A DNA stretch of 64,000 nt from Smithella sp. PtaU1.Bin162 (GCA_002068015.1 MVRV01000138.1:31113-95112); one strand, 5' to 3'. Shown: positions 26,181-34,970, numbered from the stretch's first letter. The notes: generated from the sequence alone by a model not told the origin. Numbers and translations are program-made.

Positions 26181-27581
26181 ATGTCAGACACACGGATTGA
26201 ACATGATTTTTTGGGAGAGCTGCCTGTTCCGGCCGAAGCTTACTGGGGAATTCATACTCAGAGAGCGATTTCTAATTTTCCTATCAGCGGTATCAAGGTC
26301 AATCCCTGCCTCATTGCAAGCCTGGCGCTTGTCAAAAAATCCTGCTGCCTGGCCAATTGCGAAACAGGTCATCTTAATTCCGGAAAAGCCGCAGCGATTA
26401 TCAATGCCTGTGATGAAATTGCCGAAGGCGGACTCTCCGATCAATTTCCCGTGGATGCACTGCAAGGCGGCGCCGGAACATCAACCAATATGAATATCAA
26501 CGAAGTCATTGCCAACCGTGCCATTGAAATTCAGGGCGGCAATAAAGGTGATTATTCTCTGATTCATCCTCTGGAAGATGTTAATCTGCATCAATCCACC
26601 AATGACGTCTATCCCTCGGCAATTAAAGTCGCCGGGATTTACCGGCTCCGTAATTTAGCAAAAGCCATTGCCGATCTGCAAGGCGCTTTTCAGGAAAAGG
26701 AAAAAGAGTTCGGCCGGATAATCAAAATCGGGAGAACGGAATTGCAGGAAGCTGTTCCTATTACCCTGGGAGCGGAATTTTCCGCTTTTGCCGAAGCAAT
26801 TTCGCGCGACCGATGGCGGACTTCTAAATGTGAGGAACGTCTGCGCGTAGTAAATCTGGGAGGAACTGCTGTTGGTACCGGACTTACCGCACCCCGGGAT
26901 TACATTTTCCTCGTCATTGAAAAATTAAGAGAAGCAACCGGACTGGGATTGTCACGCGGTGAAAACCTGCCTGCTGAAACCGCCAATGCCGATTCCTTTG
27001 TTGAAGTTTCCGGAATTCTTAAAGCCCATGCCGTAAATCTGCTGAAAATCGCCAATGACTTACGTTTAATGAACTTCCTCGGAGAAATAAAACTACCTCA
27101 GTTGCAGGCAGGTTCTTCAATCATGCCCGGAAAAGTGAATCCTGTTTTGCTGGAGGCGGCAATTTCCGTAGGCTATAAAGTTATCGCCAATGACGGCATC
27201 GTAACCGCAACCGCCAGCCGCGGCACGCAACAGATCAACGAATTTCTCCCGCTGCTGGCCCACTCCCTTCTGGAAACACTTGATTTACTGATCAATATTG
27301 ATAAACTACTGGCCAATCATGTCCGGGGCATCACCGCCGGCGTTGATAAATGCCGGGAATATTTCGAACACAGTCCGATGATTATTACCGCTCTTTTACC
27401 TGTCATCGGTTATGAACGGGCAACTCAGTTAATGGCTGAATTTACGCGGACCGGGACAAAAAATATGCGGAAATTTTTGGAAGAAAAACTGGGCGGATCC
27501 ATTGTGGAAAAAGTCTTTTCTTCCGTCAGCCTGACTGCATTAGGTTACAAGGATTATGGAAAAGACACCGAAAAGCAATAG
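26181..27581 (+). CDS. aspA: Aspartate ammonia-lyase
   Basis: Aspartase/fumarase superfamily enzyme, 466 residues, splitting aspartate to fumarate and ammonia. The signature GSSIMPGKVNPV is present, as are TNMNINEVIANRA and HQSTNDVYPSAI; NDVYP in place of the fumarase NDTFP favours aspartase. It sits between the two hydrogenase gene sets and overlaps hydF by 26 bases, so both are co-translated. Aspartase genes recur beside hydEFG genes in several anaerobes, which suggests a supply of ammonia for the azadithiolate bridge of the H-cluster; that link is inference. Confidence 0.92.
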   Translation: MSDTRIEHDFLGELPVPAEAYWGIHTQRAISNFPISGIKVNPCLIASLALVKKSCCLANCETGHLNSGKAAAIINACDEIAEGGLSDQFPVDALQGGAGTSTNMNINEVIANRAIEIQGGNKGDYSLIHPLEDVNLHQSTNDVYPSAIKVAGIYRLRNLAKAIADLQGAFQEKEKEFGRIIKIGRTELQEAVPITLGAEFSAFAEAISRDRWRTSKCEERLRVVNLGGTAVGTGLTAPRDYIFLVIEKLREATGLGLSRGENLPAETANADSFVEVSGILKAHAVNLLKIANDLRLMNFLGEIKLPQLQAGSSIMPGKVNPVLLEAAISVGYKVIANDGIVTATASRGTQQINEFLPLLAHSLLETLDLLINIDKLLANHVRGITAGVDKCREYFEHSPMIITALLPVIGYERATQLMAEFTRTGTKNMRKFLEEKLGGSIVEKVFSSVSLTALGYKDYGKDTEKQ

Positions 27582-28806
27582 ACTGCACATTGCTCTCATG
27601 GGACGTACTAATGTCGGCAAATCCAGCCTGCTTAACCTGATGGTGGGGCAGGACATTGCCATAACTTCACCTCTGGCCGGTACAACTACGGATGTTGTCG
27701 AAAAGGCCATGGAACTTTTGCCGCTGGGACCGGTTCTTTTTCTCGATACCGCCGGACTGGATGATACCTCGCAACTTTCCCGCGCCCGACTGGAAAAAAC
27801 GGCAAAAATATTTGACCGCGCCGATGTTATTTTTCTTCTAACGGAAGCCGATATTTGGACCGACTTTGAAGAAACCGTCCTGGTTCAGGCTAAAACCAGA
27901 AGAGTACCAGTTCTGGTTATTATCAATAAAATTGATTTAAAGGCTCCCTCGGCAGATTACCTGGAAACAATAAAACAAAAAACCGGTCGTGCAATCAGTG
28001 TTTCGTGCGCGAATATCTCCTTGCGTAATGCCTTTCTCGACGAATTAAAACAGCGTCTGCTGGAAATTACGCCTGCCGATTTTATTGCCCCTCCGTCACT
28101 TATCGGAGATTTACTTCCACCCGGCAGTATTGCCGTTCTCGTAGTTCCCATTGATTTACAGGCACCCAAAGGCAGGCTTATTCTACCTCAGGTACAGACA
28201 ATTCGGGATGCTCTGGACAATGATGCGGCAACTCTGGTTGTCAAAGAACGGGAATTATCCGCCGTGCTGGCCAATCTGAAAAATCCGCCGGCAATCGTCG
28301 TAACGGACTCTCAAGCCGTTCTCAAAGTGACCGCCGATGTTCCTAAAAACATTCCCGTCACAACCTTCTCCATATTATTTGCCAGACAAAAATCGGATCT
28401 CTCCGCCATGGCAAGAGGGGCTGCAAGCATCGGCCGATTAAAGCCCGGCGACCGGGTTTTAATCGCGGAGGCCTGTTCCCACCATGCTCTCGAAGACGAT
28501 ATCGGCCGTATAAAAATCCCCCGTTGGCTCAGGCAATATCTGGGCTTTGATGTGCAAATCGATATTTCCGCAGGCCGTGATTATCCGGAGAACCTCAATC
28601 AATATAAACTGATCATCCATTGCGGGGCCTGCATGCTGACACGCCGGGAAATGCTCACCCGCTTACATAAAGCCGAAGAAGCGAGTGTCTCAGTCACCAA
28701 TTATGGTGTGGCGATTTCTTTTCTCCAGGGTGTAATCCGGCGCACACTGGAACCATTTCCTTACGCGCTGGAAGCTTTTGAAAAAGAAATGAAGCAGAAT
28801 TCATGA
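27556..28806 (+). CDS. hydF: [FeFe]-hydrogenase maturation GTPase HydF
   Basis: Scaffold protein on which the 2Fe subcluster is assembled before transfer to HydA. 416 residues. The GTPase domain starts ALMGRTNVGKSSLLNLMVGQ, has LFLDTAGLDD and NKIDL. A dimerisation domain follows, then the C-terminal cluster-binding domain with the family pattern CxH ... HCxxC (EACSHH and IIHCGACMLTRREM). All elements are intact. It overlaps aspA and is separated from hydG and hydE by the second hydrogenase operon. Confidence 0.96.
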   Translation: MEKTPKSNRLHIALMGRTNVGKSSLLNLMVGQDIAITSPLAGTTTDVVEKAMELLPLGPVLFLDTAGLDDTSQLSRARLEKTAKIFDRADVIFLLTEADIWTDFEETVLVQAKTRRVPVLVIINKIDLKAPSADYLETIKQKTGRAISVSCANISLRNAFLDELKQRLLEITPADFIAPPSLIGDLLPPGSIAVLVVPIDLQAPKGRLILPQVQTIRDALDNDAATLVVKERELSAVLANLKNPPAIVVTDSQAVLKVTADVPKNIPVTTFSILFARQKSDLSAMARGAASIGRLKPGDRVLIAEACSHHALEDDIGRIKIPRWLRQYLGFDVQIDISAGRDYPENLNQYKLIIHCGACMLTRREMLTRLHKAEEASVSVTNYGVAISFLQGVIRRTLEPFPYALEAFEKEMKQNS

Positions 28807-29012
28807 TTTCCGCTGGCTCTGCCTGAAGCTCAATCGGCGGGGCGTTAAACGGAAATCGCTTTCCTTTAAACGATTTTCCCATTGACCAGCACAAGAGCAT
28901 TTTTTGTTCAAAATTCGAGACGACTGTCCTGAATAGCGGCATTATAAAAATGCCAAAACAATCATGCTCAAAAACAACTTGACCTATTGGAATGAATTAC
29001 ATATGTATTAAA

Positions 29013-29040
29013 TAATATATGTCATTTATGACATATATTA
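29013..29040. promoter_or_regulatory. 28-bp palindrome upstream of the second hydrogenase
   Basis: Thirteen-base perfect arms (TAATATATGTCAT / ATGACATATATTA) around a TT centre, ending 45 bases before the hydA2 start chosen here. The core TGTCA-N4-TGACA has the form of a dimeric activator or repressor site (CRP/FNR-like or similar). The rest of 28807-29085 holds no gene that I can support. Confidence 0.65.
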
Positions 29041-29085
29041 TAGTTCATGTCGGATAATGAATTTACTTTAGAAAGGAAAAGGGAA

Positions 29086-30366
29086 ATGAATGTAACCGCA
29101 AAAACATATCAAAAAGGAGAAATTCCCGGCGTAATTGCGATCAATGCCACCGTTTGTAAAGGATGTGATGCCTGCAAACGCCACTGCCCCACCGGGGCAA
29201 TCACAGGCATGTTCGGCACGACGCACCGTATAGATGTTGATCTCTGCCTGAGCTGCGGACAATGTCTCATCAATTGCCCGTTCGGCGCTCCCTATGAAAC
29301 ATCGGATACGGTAGATGAAGTCATCGCCAAACTCAAAGACCGTAATAACACGGTTGTCGGTATTATCGCTCCGGCCGTGCGCGTGGCCATCGGTGAAGAC
29401 TTCGGCCTTCCGGCCGGCTCTCTGGTCACAGGTAAACTTTATGGTTCAATGAAAAAAGCCGGTTTCGAAATTCTTGATAATAATTTTACCGCTGATTTAA
29501 CCATTATGGAAGAAGGAACCGAATTCATCACCCGCGCCCGTCATGCGCTTTTCGGCGAAAAAAGCGAACATGGCGGGGAAATCGGTCCGCTGCCTCAGTT
29601 TACTTCCTGCTGCCCGGCGTGGGTCCGGTTTGTCGAAACCAGGTATCCGACATTGATTCCCCATTTATCGTCGGCGAAATCGCCCCAACAGATGGCCGGT
29701 ACTGTCGCCAAAACATACGGCACCAATGTTTGGAAAAAATCACCGGAAAGTATTTATACGGTCGGCATCATGCCCTGCACGGCCAAAAAACTGGAAGCCT
29801 CCCGTCCGGAATTTAACGCCGCCTATAAATACAACAAAAAAAACGGCCGCGGGCTTACGAATAAACCCTATCCTGATGTGGACACCGTTTTGACCACTCG
29901 CGATTTATCACGTCTGTTCAAAAAGCTCAAAATCGACTTGGCGCAGGAAGAAGAAGTCGCAGGCGGATCGCTGCTTGCCGACTACACGGGTGCAGGCACA
30001 ATCTTCGGCAATACGGGCGGCGTTATGGAAGCAGCGCTGAGAACCGCTTACGCTGTTCTGACCGGCAGTGAATTAAAACCGCTAGAGTTCAAACCGGTAC
30101 GGGGATTACAAGGCATGAAGAGTGCATCAGTGACACTCAAAGACGCCAAATACAACAAGGAAGTTACGGTAAAAGTGGCTGTTGTACACAATATGGCTGA
30201 AAATATCCAACCGGTCGTAAATGAAGTGCTGGCCGGCCGTTCACCCTATCATTTCATTGAAGTGATGAACTGTCCGGGAGGTTGCATCAACGGCGGCGGG
30301 CAGCCTGTTTGCAGCAGCGGTTCTTCCTGGATCAGTGCTATCCGTCCCTGGTTTGCGTGGAAATAA
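29086..30366 (+). CDS. hydA2: [FeFe]-hydrogenase large subunit, probably exported
   Basis: 426 residues from the ATG at 29086, which has purine-rich sequence ahead; an in-frame ATG at 29047 lies right at the palindrome. Two [4Fe-4S] sites (CKGCDACKRHCPTGAI; CLSCGQCLINCPFGAP) precede the H-cluster domain with TSCCPAWVRFVE, MPCTAKKLEASRPE and EVMNCPGGCINGGG. It lacks the [2Fe-2S] N-terminal domain of the first HydA and ends early, at the point where the separate small subunit takes over, as in periplasmic Desulfovibrio-type enzymes. The Tat signal is on the small subunit, so the pair is expected to be exported together. Confidence 0.93.
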   Translation: MNVTAKTYQKGEIPGVIAINATVCKGCDACKRHCPTGAITGMFGTTHRIDVDLCLSCGQCLINCPFGAPYETSDTVDEVIAKLKDRNNTVVGIIAPAVRVAIGEDFGLPAGSLVTGKLYGSMKKAGFEILDNNFTADLTIMEEGTEFITRARHALFGEKSEHGGEIGPLPQFTSCCPAWVRFVETRYPTLIPHLSSAKSPQQMAGTVAKTYGTNVWKKSPESIYTVGIMPCTAKKLEASRPEFNAAYKYNKKNGRGLTNKPYPDVDTVLTTRDLSRLFKKLKIDLAQEEEVAGGSLLADYTGAGTIFGNTGGVMEAALRTAYAVLTGSELKPLEFKPVRGLQGMKSASVTLKDAKYNKEVTVKVAVVHNMAENIQPVVNEVLAGRSPYHFIEVMNCPGGCINGGGQPVCSSGSSWISAIRPWFAWK

Positions 30367-30386
30367 CATAATAAAAGGAGAAAAAT

Positions 30387-30707
30387 ATGGAAAAACAAAG
30401 TTATCAATACATAGAAAACCCGCTGCAAGTAACACGACGGGAATTTATCACTATCGGCGGAATCGTTGTTGCTTTTCTGGCCATACCCACCGTCTGGATA
30501 ACGCTGGTAACTTCATCGAGCAGTCGCTATCTTCAGGCGCGGACAAAAGGCTTGTATCAGGATGATACAAAAGCCGCAGTCCGGGTCAGTCATGGCAATA
30601 AATCCGTGGCCCGTTATTATAAAGAATTCGGCGGCACTCCCCTGGGACAGATCTCCGAAGAATTGCTGCACACAAAATACATTAATCGAACAAAAGTTCT
30701 TTCCTGA
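30387..30707 (+). CDS. [FeFe]-hydrogenase small subunit with Tat signal
   Basis: 106 residues. The N-terminus has a twin-arginine motif TRREFITIGG followed by a hydrophobic stretch (IVVAFLAIPTVWITLV), and the mature part GGTPLGQISEELLHTKYIN matches the small-subunit helix that wraps the H-cluster domain; the same motif (EPLGHKSHQLLHTKY) ends the first HydA, which shows the relationship inside this window. The uncleaved hydrophobic segment might instead anchor it to the membrane. AAAAGGAG precedes the ATG. Confidence 0.88.
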   Translation: MEKQSYQYIENPLQVTRREFITIGGIVVAFLAIPTVWITLVTSSSSRYLQARTKGLYQDDTKAAVRVSHGNKSVARYYKEFGGTPLGQISEELLHTKYINRTKVLS

Positions 30708-30721
30708 TAGGAGGTTAGTTT

Positions 30722-31381
30722 ATGTATAGTGAAAAAACCATTTTAAAACATCCCTGGAGTGTAAGAATATTCCATTATCTGTTGATTCTCAGTTTCCTGC
30801 CGCTGGCCATGACCGGGATCATTCTATATTTTAAACCGCTGAGCGAAAGCGCCGTGAATCTGGCCATGCAGGTTCATGTGGTCTGCGGAGTTATCCTGAC
30901 CATAGATGCAATTGCTTATTTGCTGATTGGCTTTAACCGCGTTATTCTCTTCATTAAAAGAATCTTCACCATGTCCGTGACCGATGTCAAATGGTTCATG
31001 ATTCTGGGAGGCTATCCGCAAAAATTATTATTAAGGAAGAAAGTTACCGTTCCACCAATGGGAAAATACAATTCCGGACAGAAGCTTTTCGGCATCTGCG
31101 TTTTCACCGGAGGTTCGGTTTTAATATTCACCGGATGGATATTATGGGCTTTTCCGCATCTTGTACCCGGAGAGACTGTTTATCTTCTTGGTTTATTACA
31201 CACTATCTCTGCCTGGATCCTGACACTATTTTTACCGGTTCACCTGTTCCTGGGAATTTATATGTTTGACGACTTCAAGGCAATGATCCTGCATGGTAAA
31301 ATTCCTTATGAAGAAGCAAAGGAAACGGCACCACTGTGGGTGGAAAAAGAAATTATTCCCATATCCAGGAATCAGTGTTGA
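30722..31381 (+). CDS. Cytochrome b subunit of the membrane hydrogenase (FdhI/cyt b561 type)
   Basis: 219 residues with four hydrophobic segments (about residues 15-38, 50-72, 118-140, 152-175). Haem ligand candidates are the His of RIFHYLLIL, VHVVCG, LLHTISAW and VHLFLG. This is the di-haem cytochrome b fold of formate dehydrogenase gamma subunits. It is 15 bases from the small-subunit gene, so large subunit, small subunit and cytochrome b form a quinone-linked periplasm-facing hydrogenase. In syntrophs such an enzyme is proposed to release hydrogen from menaquinol. Confidence 0.88.
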   Translation: MYSEKTILKHPWSVRIFHYLLILSFLPLAMTGIILYFKPLSESAVNLAMQVHVVCGVILTIDAIAYLLIGFNRVILFIKRIFTMSVTDVKWFMILGGYPQKLLLRKKVTVPPMGKYNSGQKLFGICVFTGGSVLIFTGWILWAFPHLVPGETVYLLGLLHTISAWILTLFLPVHLFLGIYMFDDFKAMILHGKIPYEEAKETAPLWVEKEIIPISRNQC

Positions 31382-31474
31382 CAAAGCAACTTTGATGACG
31401 ATAATGTGGGTGAAATTAAATTCTGCCTGCGATGGAGGAATTTCTGATCCTGAGGGAAGTATGAAGTCTTTAAT

Positions 31475-31508
31475 AAAAAGGTTTGATTCTTCCGGGTCAA
31501 ACCTTTTT
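31475..31508 (+). terminator. Terminator or attenuator between cytochrome b and hydG
   Basis: Perfect 12-bp stem AAAAAGGTTTGA / TCAAACCTTTTT with a ten-base loop and T-rich 3' side. It ends only 19 bases before the hydG ATG and no other promoter is obvious in that gap, so it could partially separate expression of structural and maturation genes. Confidence 0.75.
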
Positions 31509-31527
31509 ATTTTTACGGTGAATACAA

Positions 31528-32925
31528 ATGATCAAAGATTTTATTGATGATGCAAAAATCGGAGATATACTCGAAAAAGCGAAGAATCCTCCGAAAGAAA
31601 AAGTACGGGAAATAATTGCCAAAGCAAAAACGCTGGAGGGGCTTATGCCCGGTGAAGTCGCTGTCCTGCTGCAAACGGAAGACGATGAACTGATTACCGA
31701 AATCCAGCAGGCGGCACACTCTGTTAAAGAAGCCATCTACGGTAACCGTCTTGTTTTGTTTGCTCCGCTTTATATCGCCAATCTTTGCGCCAACAACTGC
31801 CTGTACTGCGGATTCCGCCGCGACAATAAAGATTTAAACCGCGTTGCCCTGACCATGGAACAAATTGAGAGTGAGGTGCGTGTTCTGGAACGCGAGGGAC
31901 ACAAGCGGCTTCTCATGCTCTGCGGTGAGCACCCTACCCGCTCCAGTCTGGAATATTTCATGGAAGCAATAGAAACCGCTTATGCAACTAAAACGGAAAA
32001 AGGAGGAGAAATTCGCCGGATTAATGTGGAAATCGCCCCGCTGCAAGCCGAGGAATTCAAACTTTTAAAAAAAACGAACATCGGCACATATGTTTTATTT
32101 CAGGAAACATATCACCATGCTACTTATAAAACAATGCACCCCAGCGGACCCAAAAAAGATTATGTCCGGCGACTTACCGCCATGCACCGCGCCCAGGAAG
32201 GCGGGATCAACGACGTCGGCATCGGTGCCCTCTTCGGTCTTTATGACTATAAGTTCGAAGTCCTGGGGTTGCTCTTCCATGCCCTGCAACTCGAGCAGGA
32301 TTGCGGTGTCGGGCCTCATACCATTTCCATTCCCCGGCTGGAACCGGCTTTTAATGCCCCGGCGGCAATTAAACCGCCGCATCCGGTGAGCGATCATGAT
32401 TTTAAGAAACTCGTCGCCATTATTCGTCTTGCTGTTCCTTACACCGGCATGATCCTGAGTACCCGGGAAAATCCGGAAATACGCTCCGAAGTTTTCGAAC
32501 TGGGCATTTCCCAGATCAGCGCCGGATCACGCACCAACCCCGGCGGCTATCAGGAAGATTCGAGTGACGCTTTTCGTGCCGCTCAGTTCAACCTCGGCGA
32601 TACCCGGACTCTCGATGAAGTAATTTTCGACATAACAACAAAAGGACATATTCCCAGTTTCTGCACAGCTTGTTACCGTCTCGGACGCACCGGTAAGGAT
32701 TTTATGGATCTGGCCAAACCTGGTCTGATCCAGAAATTCTGCCAGACCAATGCACTTTTTACATTCAAAGAATATTTAATGGACTACGCAACCCCAAGCA
32801 CACGAGAGGCCGGTGAGAAATTAATTCAACAAACAGTCCGGGAAAAAATTAAAACGGGAATGAAAAAATCGGTTTTGAATAAACTTCAGAAAATCGAAGA
32901 CGGAAAAAGAGATGTCTATATCTAA
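31528..32925 (+). CDS. hydG: [FeFe]-hydrogenase maturase HydG, radical-SAM tyrosine lyase
   Basis: Cleaves tyrosine to make the CO and cyanide ligands of the H-cluster. 465 residues. The radical-SAM cluster motif is CANNCLYCGFRRDN (CxxxCxxC). The C-terminal auxiliary cluster motif is complete: C-x2-C-x22-C beginning CTACYRLGRTG. The ThiH-like core includes MLCGEHP and ISAGSRTNPGGY. No strong ribosome site precedes the ATG; the preceding hairpin may matter for translation. It overlaps hydE by 14 bases. Confidence 0.97.
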   Translation: MIKDFIDDAKIGDILEKAKNPPKEKVREIIAKAKTLEGLMPGEVAVLLQTEDDELITEIQQAAHSVKEAIYGNRLVLFAPLYIANLCANNCLYCGFRRDNKDLNRVALTMEQIESEVRVLEREGHKRLLMLCGEHPTRSSLEYFMEAIETAYATKTEKGGEIRRINVEIAPLQAEEFKLLKKTNIGTYVLFQETYHHATYKTMHPSGPKKDYVRRLTAMHRAQEGGINDVGIGALFGLYDYKFEVLGLLFHALQLEQDCGVGPHTISIPRLEPAFNAPAAIKPPHPVSDHDFKKLVAIIRLAVPYTGMILSTRENPEIRSEVFELGISQISAGSRTNPGGYQEDSSDAFRAAQFNLGDTRTLDEVIFDITTKGHIPSFCTACYRLGRTGKDFMDLAKPGLIQKFCQTNALFTFKEYLMDYATPSTREAGEKLIQQTVREKIKTGMKKSVLNKLQKIEDGKRDVYI

Positions 32926-33976
32926 ATCCGTAAACAATATAGAAGAAATAATAGACAAGGCCGAAACCGGCAATGAGTTGAACCGCCATGAAATCGTCCT
33001 GCTGCTTGCCGCATCCGATGAGGAAACGCGGCTTCTTTATGCCGCTGCCAACTCCGTACGAAAGCAAAATACCGGCGATGAAATTTTCCTGCGAGGTATT
33101 ATTGAATTTTCCAACTACTGTGAACGCAACTGTCTGTATTGCGGCCTGCGGCGCAGCAATAAAAAGCTGAGCCGCTACAGAATGCCGGAAGATGAAATTA
33201 TCGCCACGGCCAGGCTCATCAAAGAAACCAGCATTCCCACAGTCGTACTTCAGTCCGGTGAAGATTCCTTCTATACTTCCGAAGTCATCTGCCGGGTTAT
33301 CGAGCGCATCAAAACCGAAACCGGTCTCATTATTACACTGTCTATCGGAGAAAAAAGCGATGCCGATTACCGGGATTTTCGGCAAGCGGGAGCGAGCCGC
33401 TATCTGCTGAAACACGAAACTTCATCGAAGGAGATTTACAACTACCTGCGCCCCGGATGCCTTCTGGAACAACGTTTGCGATGCCTGCAAGCACTGAAGA
33501 AACTTGGTTTTGAAACGGGAACGGGAAACATGGTGGGCCTGCCCGGTCAGACACCGGAAATATTGGCCGATGATCTGCTTTTAATGAAGAAACTAGACGC
33601 TGATATGCTGGGCATCGGACCTTTTATCGCTCATCCCGACACGCCTCTTAACGGACTTACCAATTATGGTCTGGAAACAACTCTGCGGGTACTCGCCATT
33701 GCCCGCCTGCTTACCCGTAACACAAATATTCCCGCAACAACAGCTCTGGGTTCTCTGCACCCCCGGGGAAGAATTCAAGCATTACAGGCCGGGGCAAATG
33801 TTGTCATGCCTGATTTCACACCGGAGATTTATAAAAGCCGTTATGACATTTATCCGGGCAGAACAGATGTGGGATCGGCAACTGAAATTATGGAAAACCT
33901 GCAAAAAGATTTCGCCTCTATCGGCAGGCCGCTTAACTTTTCGGCGGGATACCGGCAGCATAAACTAGCTTCCTGA
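32912..33976 (+). CDS. hydE: [FeFe]-hydrogenase maturase HydE, radical-SAM protein
   Basis: 354 residues. The radical-SAM motif is CERNCLYCGLRRSN. Other family landmarks are VLQSGEDSFY, LSIGEK, RYLLKHETS and GNMVGLPGQTPE. It acts on the organometallic precursor made by HydG. With hydF at 27556 and hydG this completes the maturase trio inside the window. It overlaps hydG, so the two are coupled. Confidence 0.97.
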   Translation: MSISKSVNNIEEIIDKAETGNELNRHEIVLLLAASDEETRLLYAAANSVRKQNTGDEIFLRGIIEFSNYCERNCLYCGLRRSNKKLSRYRMPEDEIIATARLIKETSIPTVVLQSGEDSFYTSEVICRVIERIKTETGLIITLSIGEKSDADYRDFRQAGASRYLLKHETSSKEIYNYLRPGCLLEQRLRCLQALKKLGFETGTGNMVGLPGQTPEILADDLLLMKKLDADMLGIGPFIAHPDTPLNGLTNYGLETTLRVLAIARLLTRNTNIPATTALGSLHPRGRIQALQAGANVVMPDFTPEIYKSRYDIYPGRTDVGSATEIMENLQKDFASIGRPLNFSAGYRQHKLAS

Positions 33977-34064
33977 TTTCAAAACACATGAATAGTCTCA
34001 GGCAAATGATTTGCTGAATCGGCAGAACAGATTGAATATATTTTTGTCTGACTTTAAATACTTA

Positions 34065-34337
34065 CTAACCTATCGCCCTCAAAAGATCACCTACGACCTT
34101 CCCTTGTTGGGTCCTATCCTGAACAGGCATATTCAGATTAATTGCATAGCGAACACGCCTTCCCTCTTTTCCTTTTATTATATAGCCGTCATTATGGAAG
34201 TCGGCAATAATTTTTCTTACCGCCCGCTCTGTAATTCCTATTTCCGATGATATTTCATTAGCAGTTATTTGAGGATGAAGCGCCAATGTTTTTAAAACTA
34301 ACGCATGATTTGTTAAAAAAGTCCACCGAGCTGCCAT
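34065..34337 (-). CDS. Winged-helix DNA-binding protein
   Basis: 90 residues with one winged HTH: ALVLKTLALHPQITANEISS, then EIGITERAVRKIIADFHNDG (recognition helix) and a basic wing GKEGRRVRYAINL. It is of the MarR/ArsR-like small regulator type. AGGAGGG precedes the ATG. It lies between hydE and the tRNA remnant on the opposite strand, so it is probably core and not part of the mobile element. Target genes are unknown; the hydrogenase genes are the nearest. Confidence 0.8.
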   Translation of the reverse strand: MAARWTFLTNHALVLKTLALHPQITANEISSEIGITERAVRKIIADFHNDGYIIKGKEGRRVRYAINLNMPVQDRTQQGKVVGDLLRAIG

Positions 34338-34639
34338 ACAACTCCCTCCTATAAATAAAGCATATAAAAAAGCCGCTGTCTAAAACATGGGCATTTTAGA
34401 TAGCAGCCCGACTATCTGAATCCTCTGGAAACATCCAAAATATTTCCAGACCCGTTTGACAAATAATTGTGAGTTATCGCTAACTTTATAAAAAACAATT
34501 CTTTTACTGTCAAGCAAAAATAACAGCTGGTATGTTTTATGAACATATTGGAGATTTCTTCCGGCTTTTTTATTGCAGGGATAAGGTGAAAATGGGTAAA
34601 TTTAAACTTGGGGTAGCATACAGGGTAGCACAAAAAGAA
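34338..34639. other. Noncoding stretch left of the tRNA remnant
   Basis: About 300 bases without a supportable gene. A hairpin of 11 pairs with one G-U (GCTGTCTAAAA at 34375-34385 with TTTTAGATAGC at 34394-34404) is the only structure I see. Open frames here are short and unlike any protein. Confidence 0.5.
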
Positions 34640-34669
34640 AAAGGTTTAACGAAACTCGCCAAACCCTTT
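34640..34669 (-). terminator. Terminator of the former tRNA-Met gene
   Basis: On the minus strand the sequence just beyond the tRNA 3' end forms a stem AAAGGGTTT / AAACCTTT followed by a T-rich run. This indicates that the tRNA 3' half at 34677-34726 is in its native surroundings. Confidence 0.6.
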
Positions 34670-34676
34670 GTTTTTT

Positions 34677-34726
34677 TGGTAGCGGGGGTAGGATTTGAAC
34701 CTACGACCTTTGGGTTATGAGACCAA
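34677..34726 (-). other. tRNA-Met (CAT) 3' half; attachment site of the integrated element
   Basis: On the minus strand this reads from the anticodon loop (CTCATAA) through the 3' anticodon stem (CCCAA), variable loop, T arm (GTAGGTTCAAATCCTAC) and acceptor end CCCCGCTACCA with the CCA encoded. The 5' half is missing: beyond the anticodon stem the sequence is unrelated. A tyrosine integrase starts 245 bases away, so this is the att copy left on one side after integration into a tRNA-Met gene. The plus-strand frame across it that ends VAGVGFEPTTFGL is a familiar false translation of tRNA. Confidence 0.85.
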
Positions 34727-34814
34727 TTTTTGGCATTTTCCGCATTTTACCGCCTTTTACCTATATTAACTTATGTTATTGATTAATAAACGAAATAATC
34801 GATAATCTTTTTTC

Positions 34815-34842
34815 TTGACCTACCGCGTATTACCTGTATATT
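34815..34842 (+). promoter_or_regulatory. Candidate sigma-70 promoter of the integrase gene
   Basis: TTGACC at 34815-34820 and TATATT at 34837-34842 with 16 bases between. Three copies of GGTTGGAA follow at 34852, 34864 and 34942, between promoter and integrase start; they could be arm-type binding sites of the integrase, which would make the promoter self-regulated. Confidence 0.55.
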
Positions 34843-34970
34843 TATCACGAAGGTTGGAAATATGGTTGGAATTTTGCCTTTGGGTTTTCGTGATTATAAC
34901 TGGATAATCACCGAGATTAGCCTTTGAATTTTTATACTCTAGGTTGGAAAATTAATAAGGAGGTCAGCTC

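Noticed and set aside
34532..34720. Plus-strand frame ending VAGVGFEPTTFGL
   Set aside because: It is the antisense translation of the tRNA-Met 3' half and its flank, a well-known annotation artefact.
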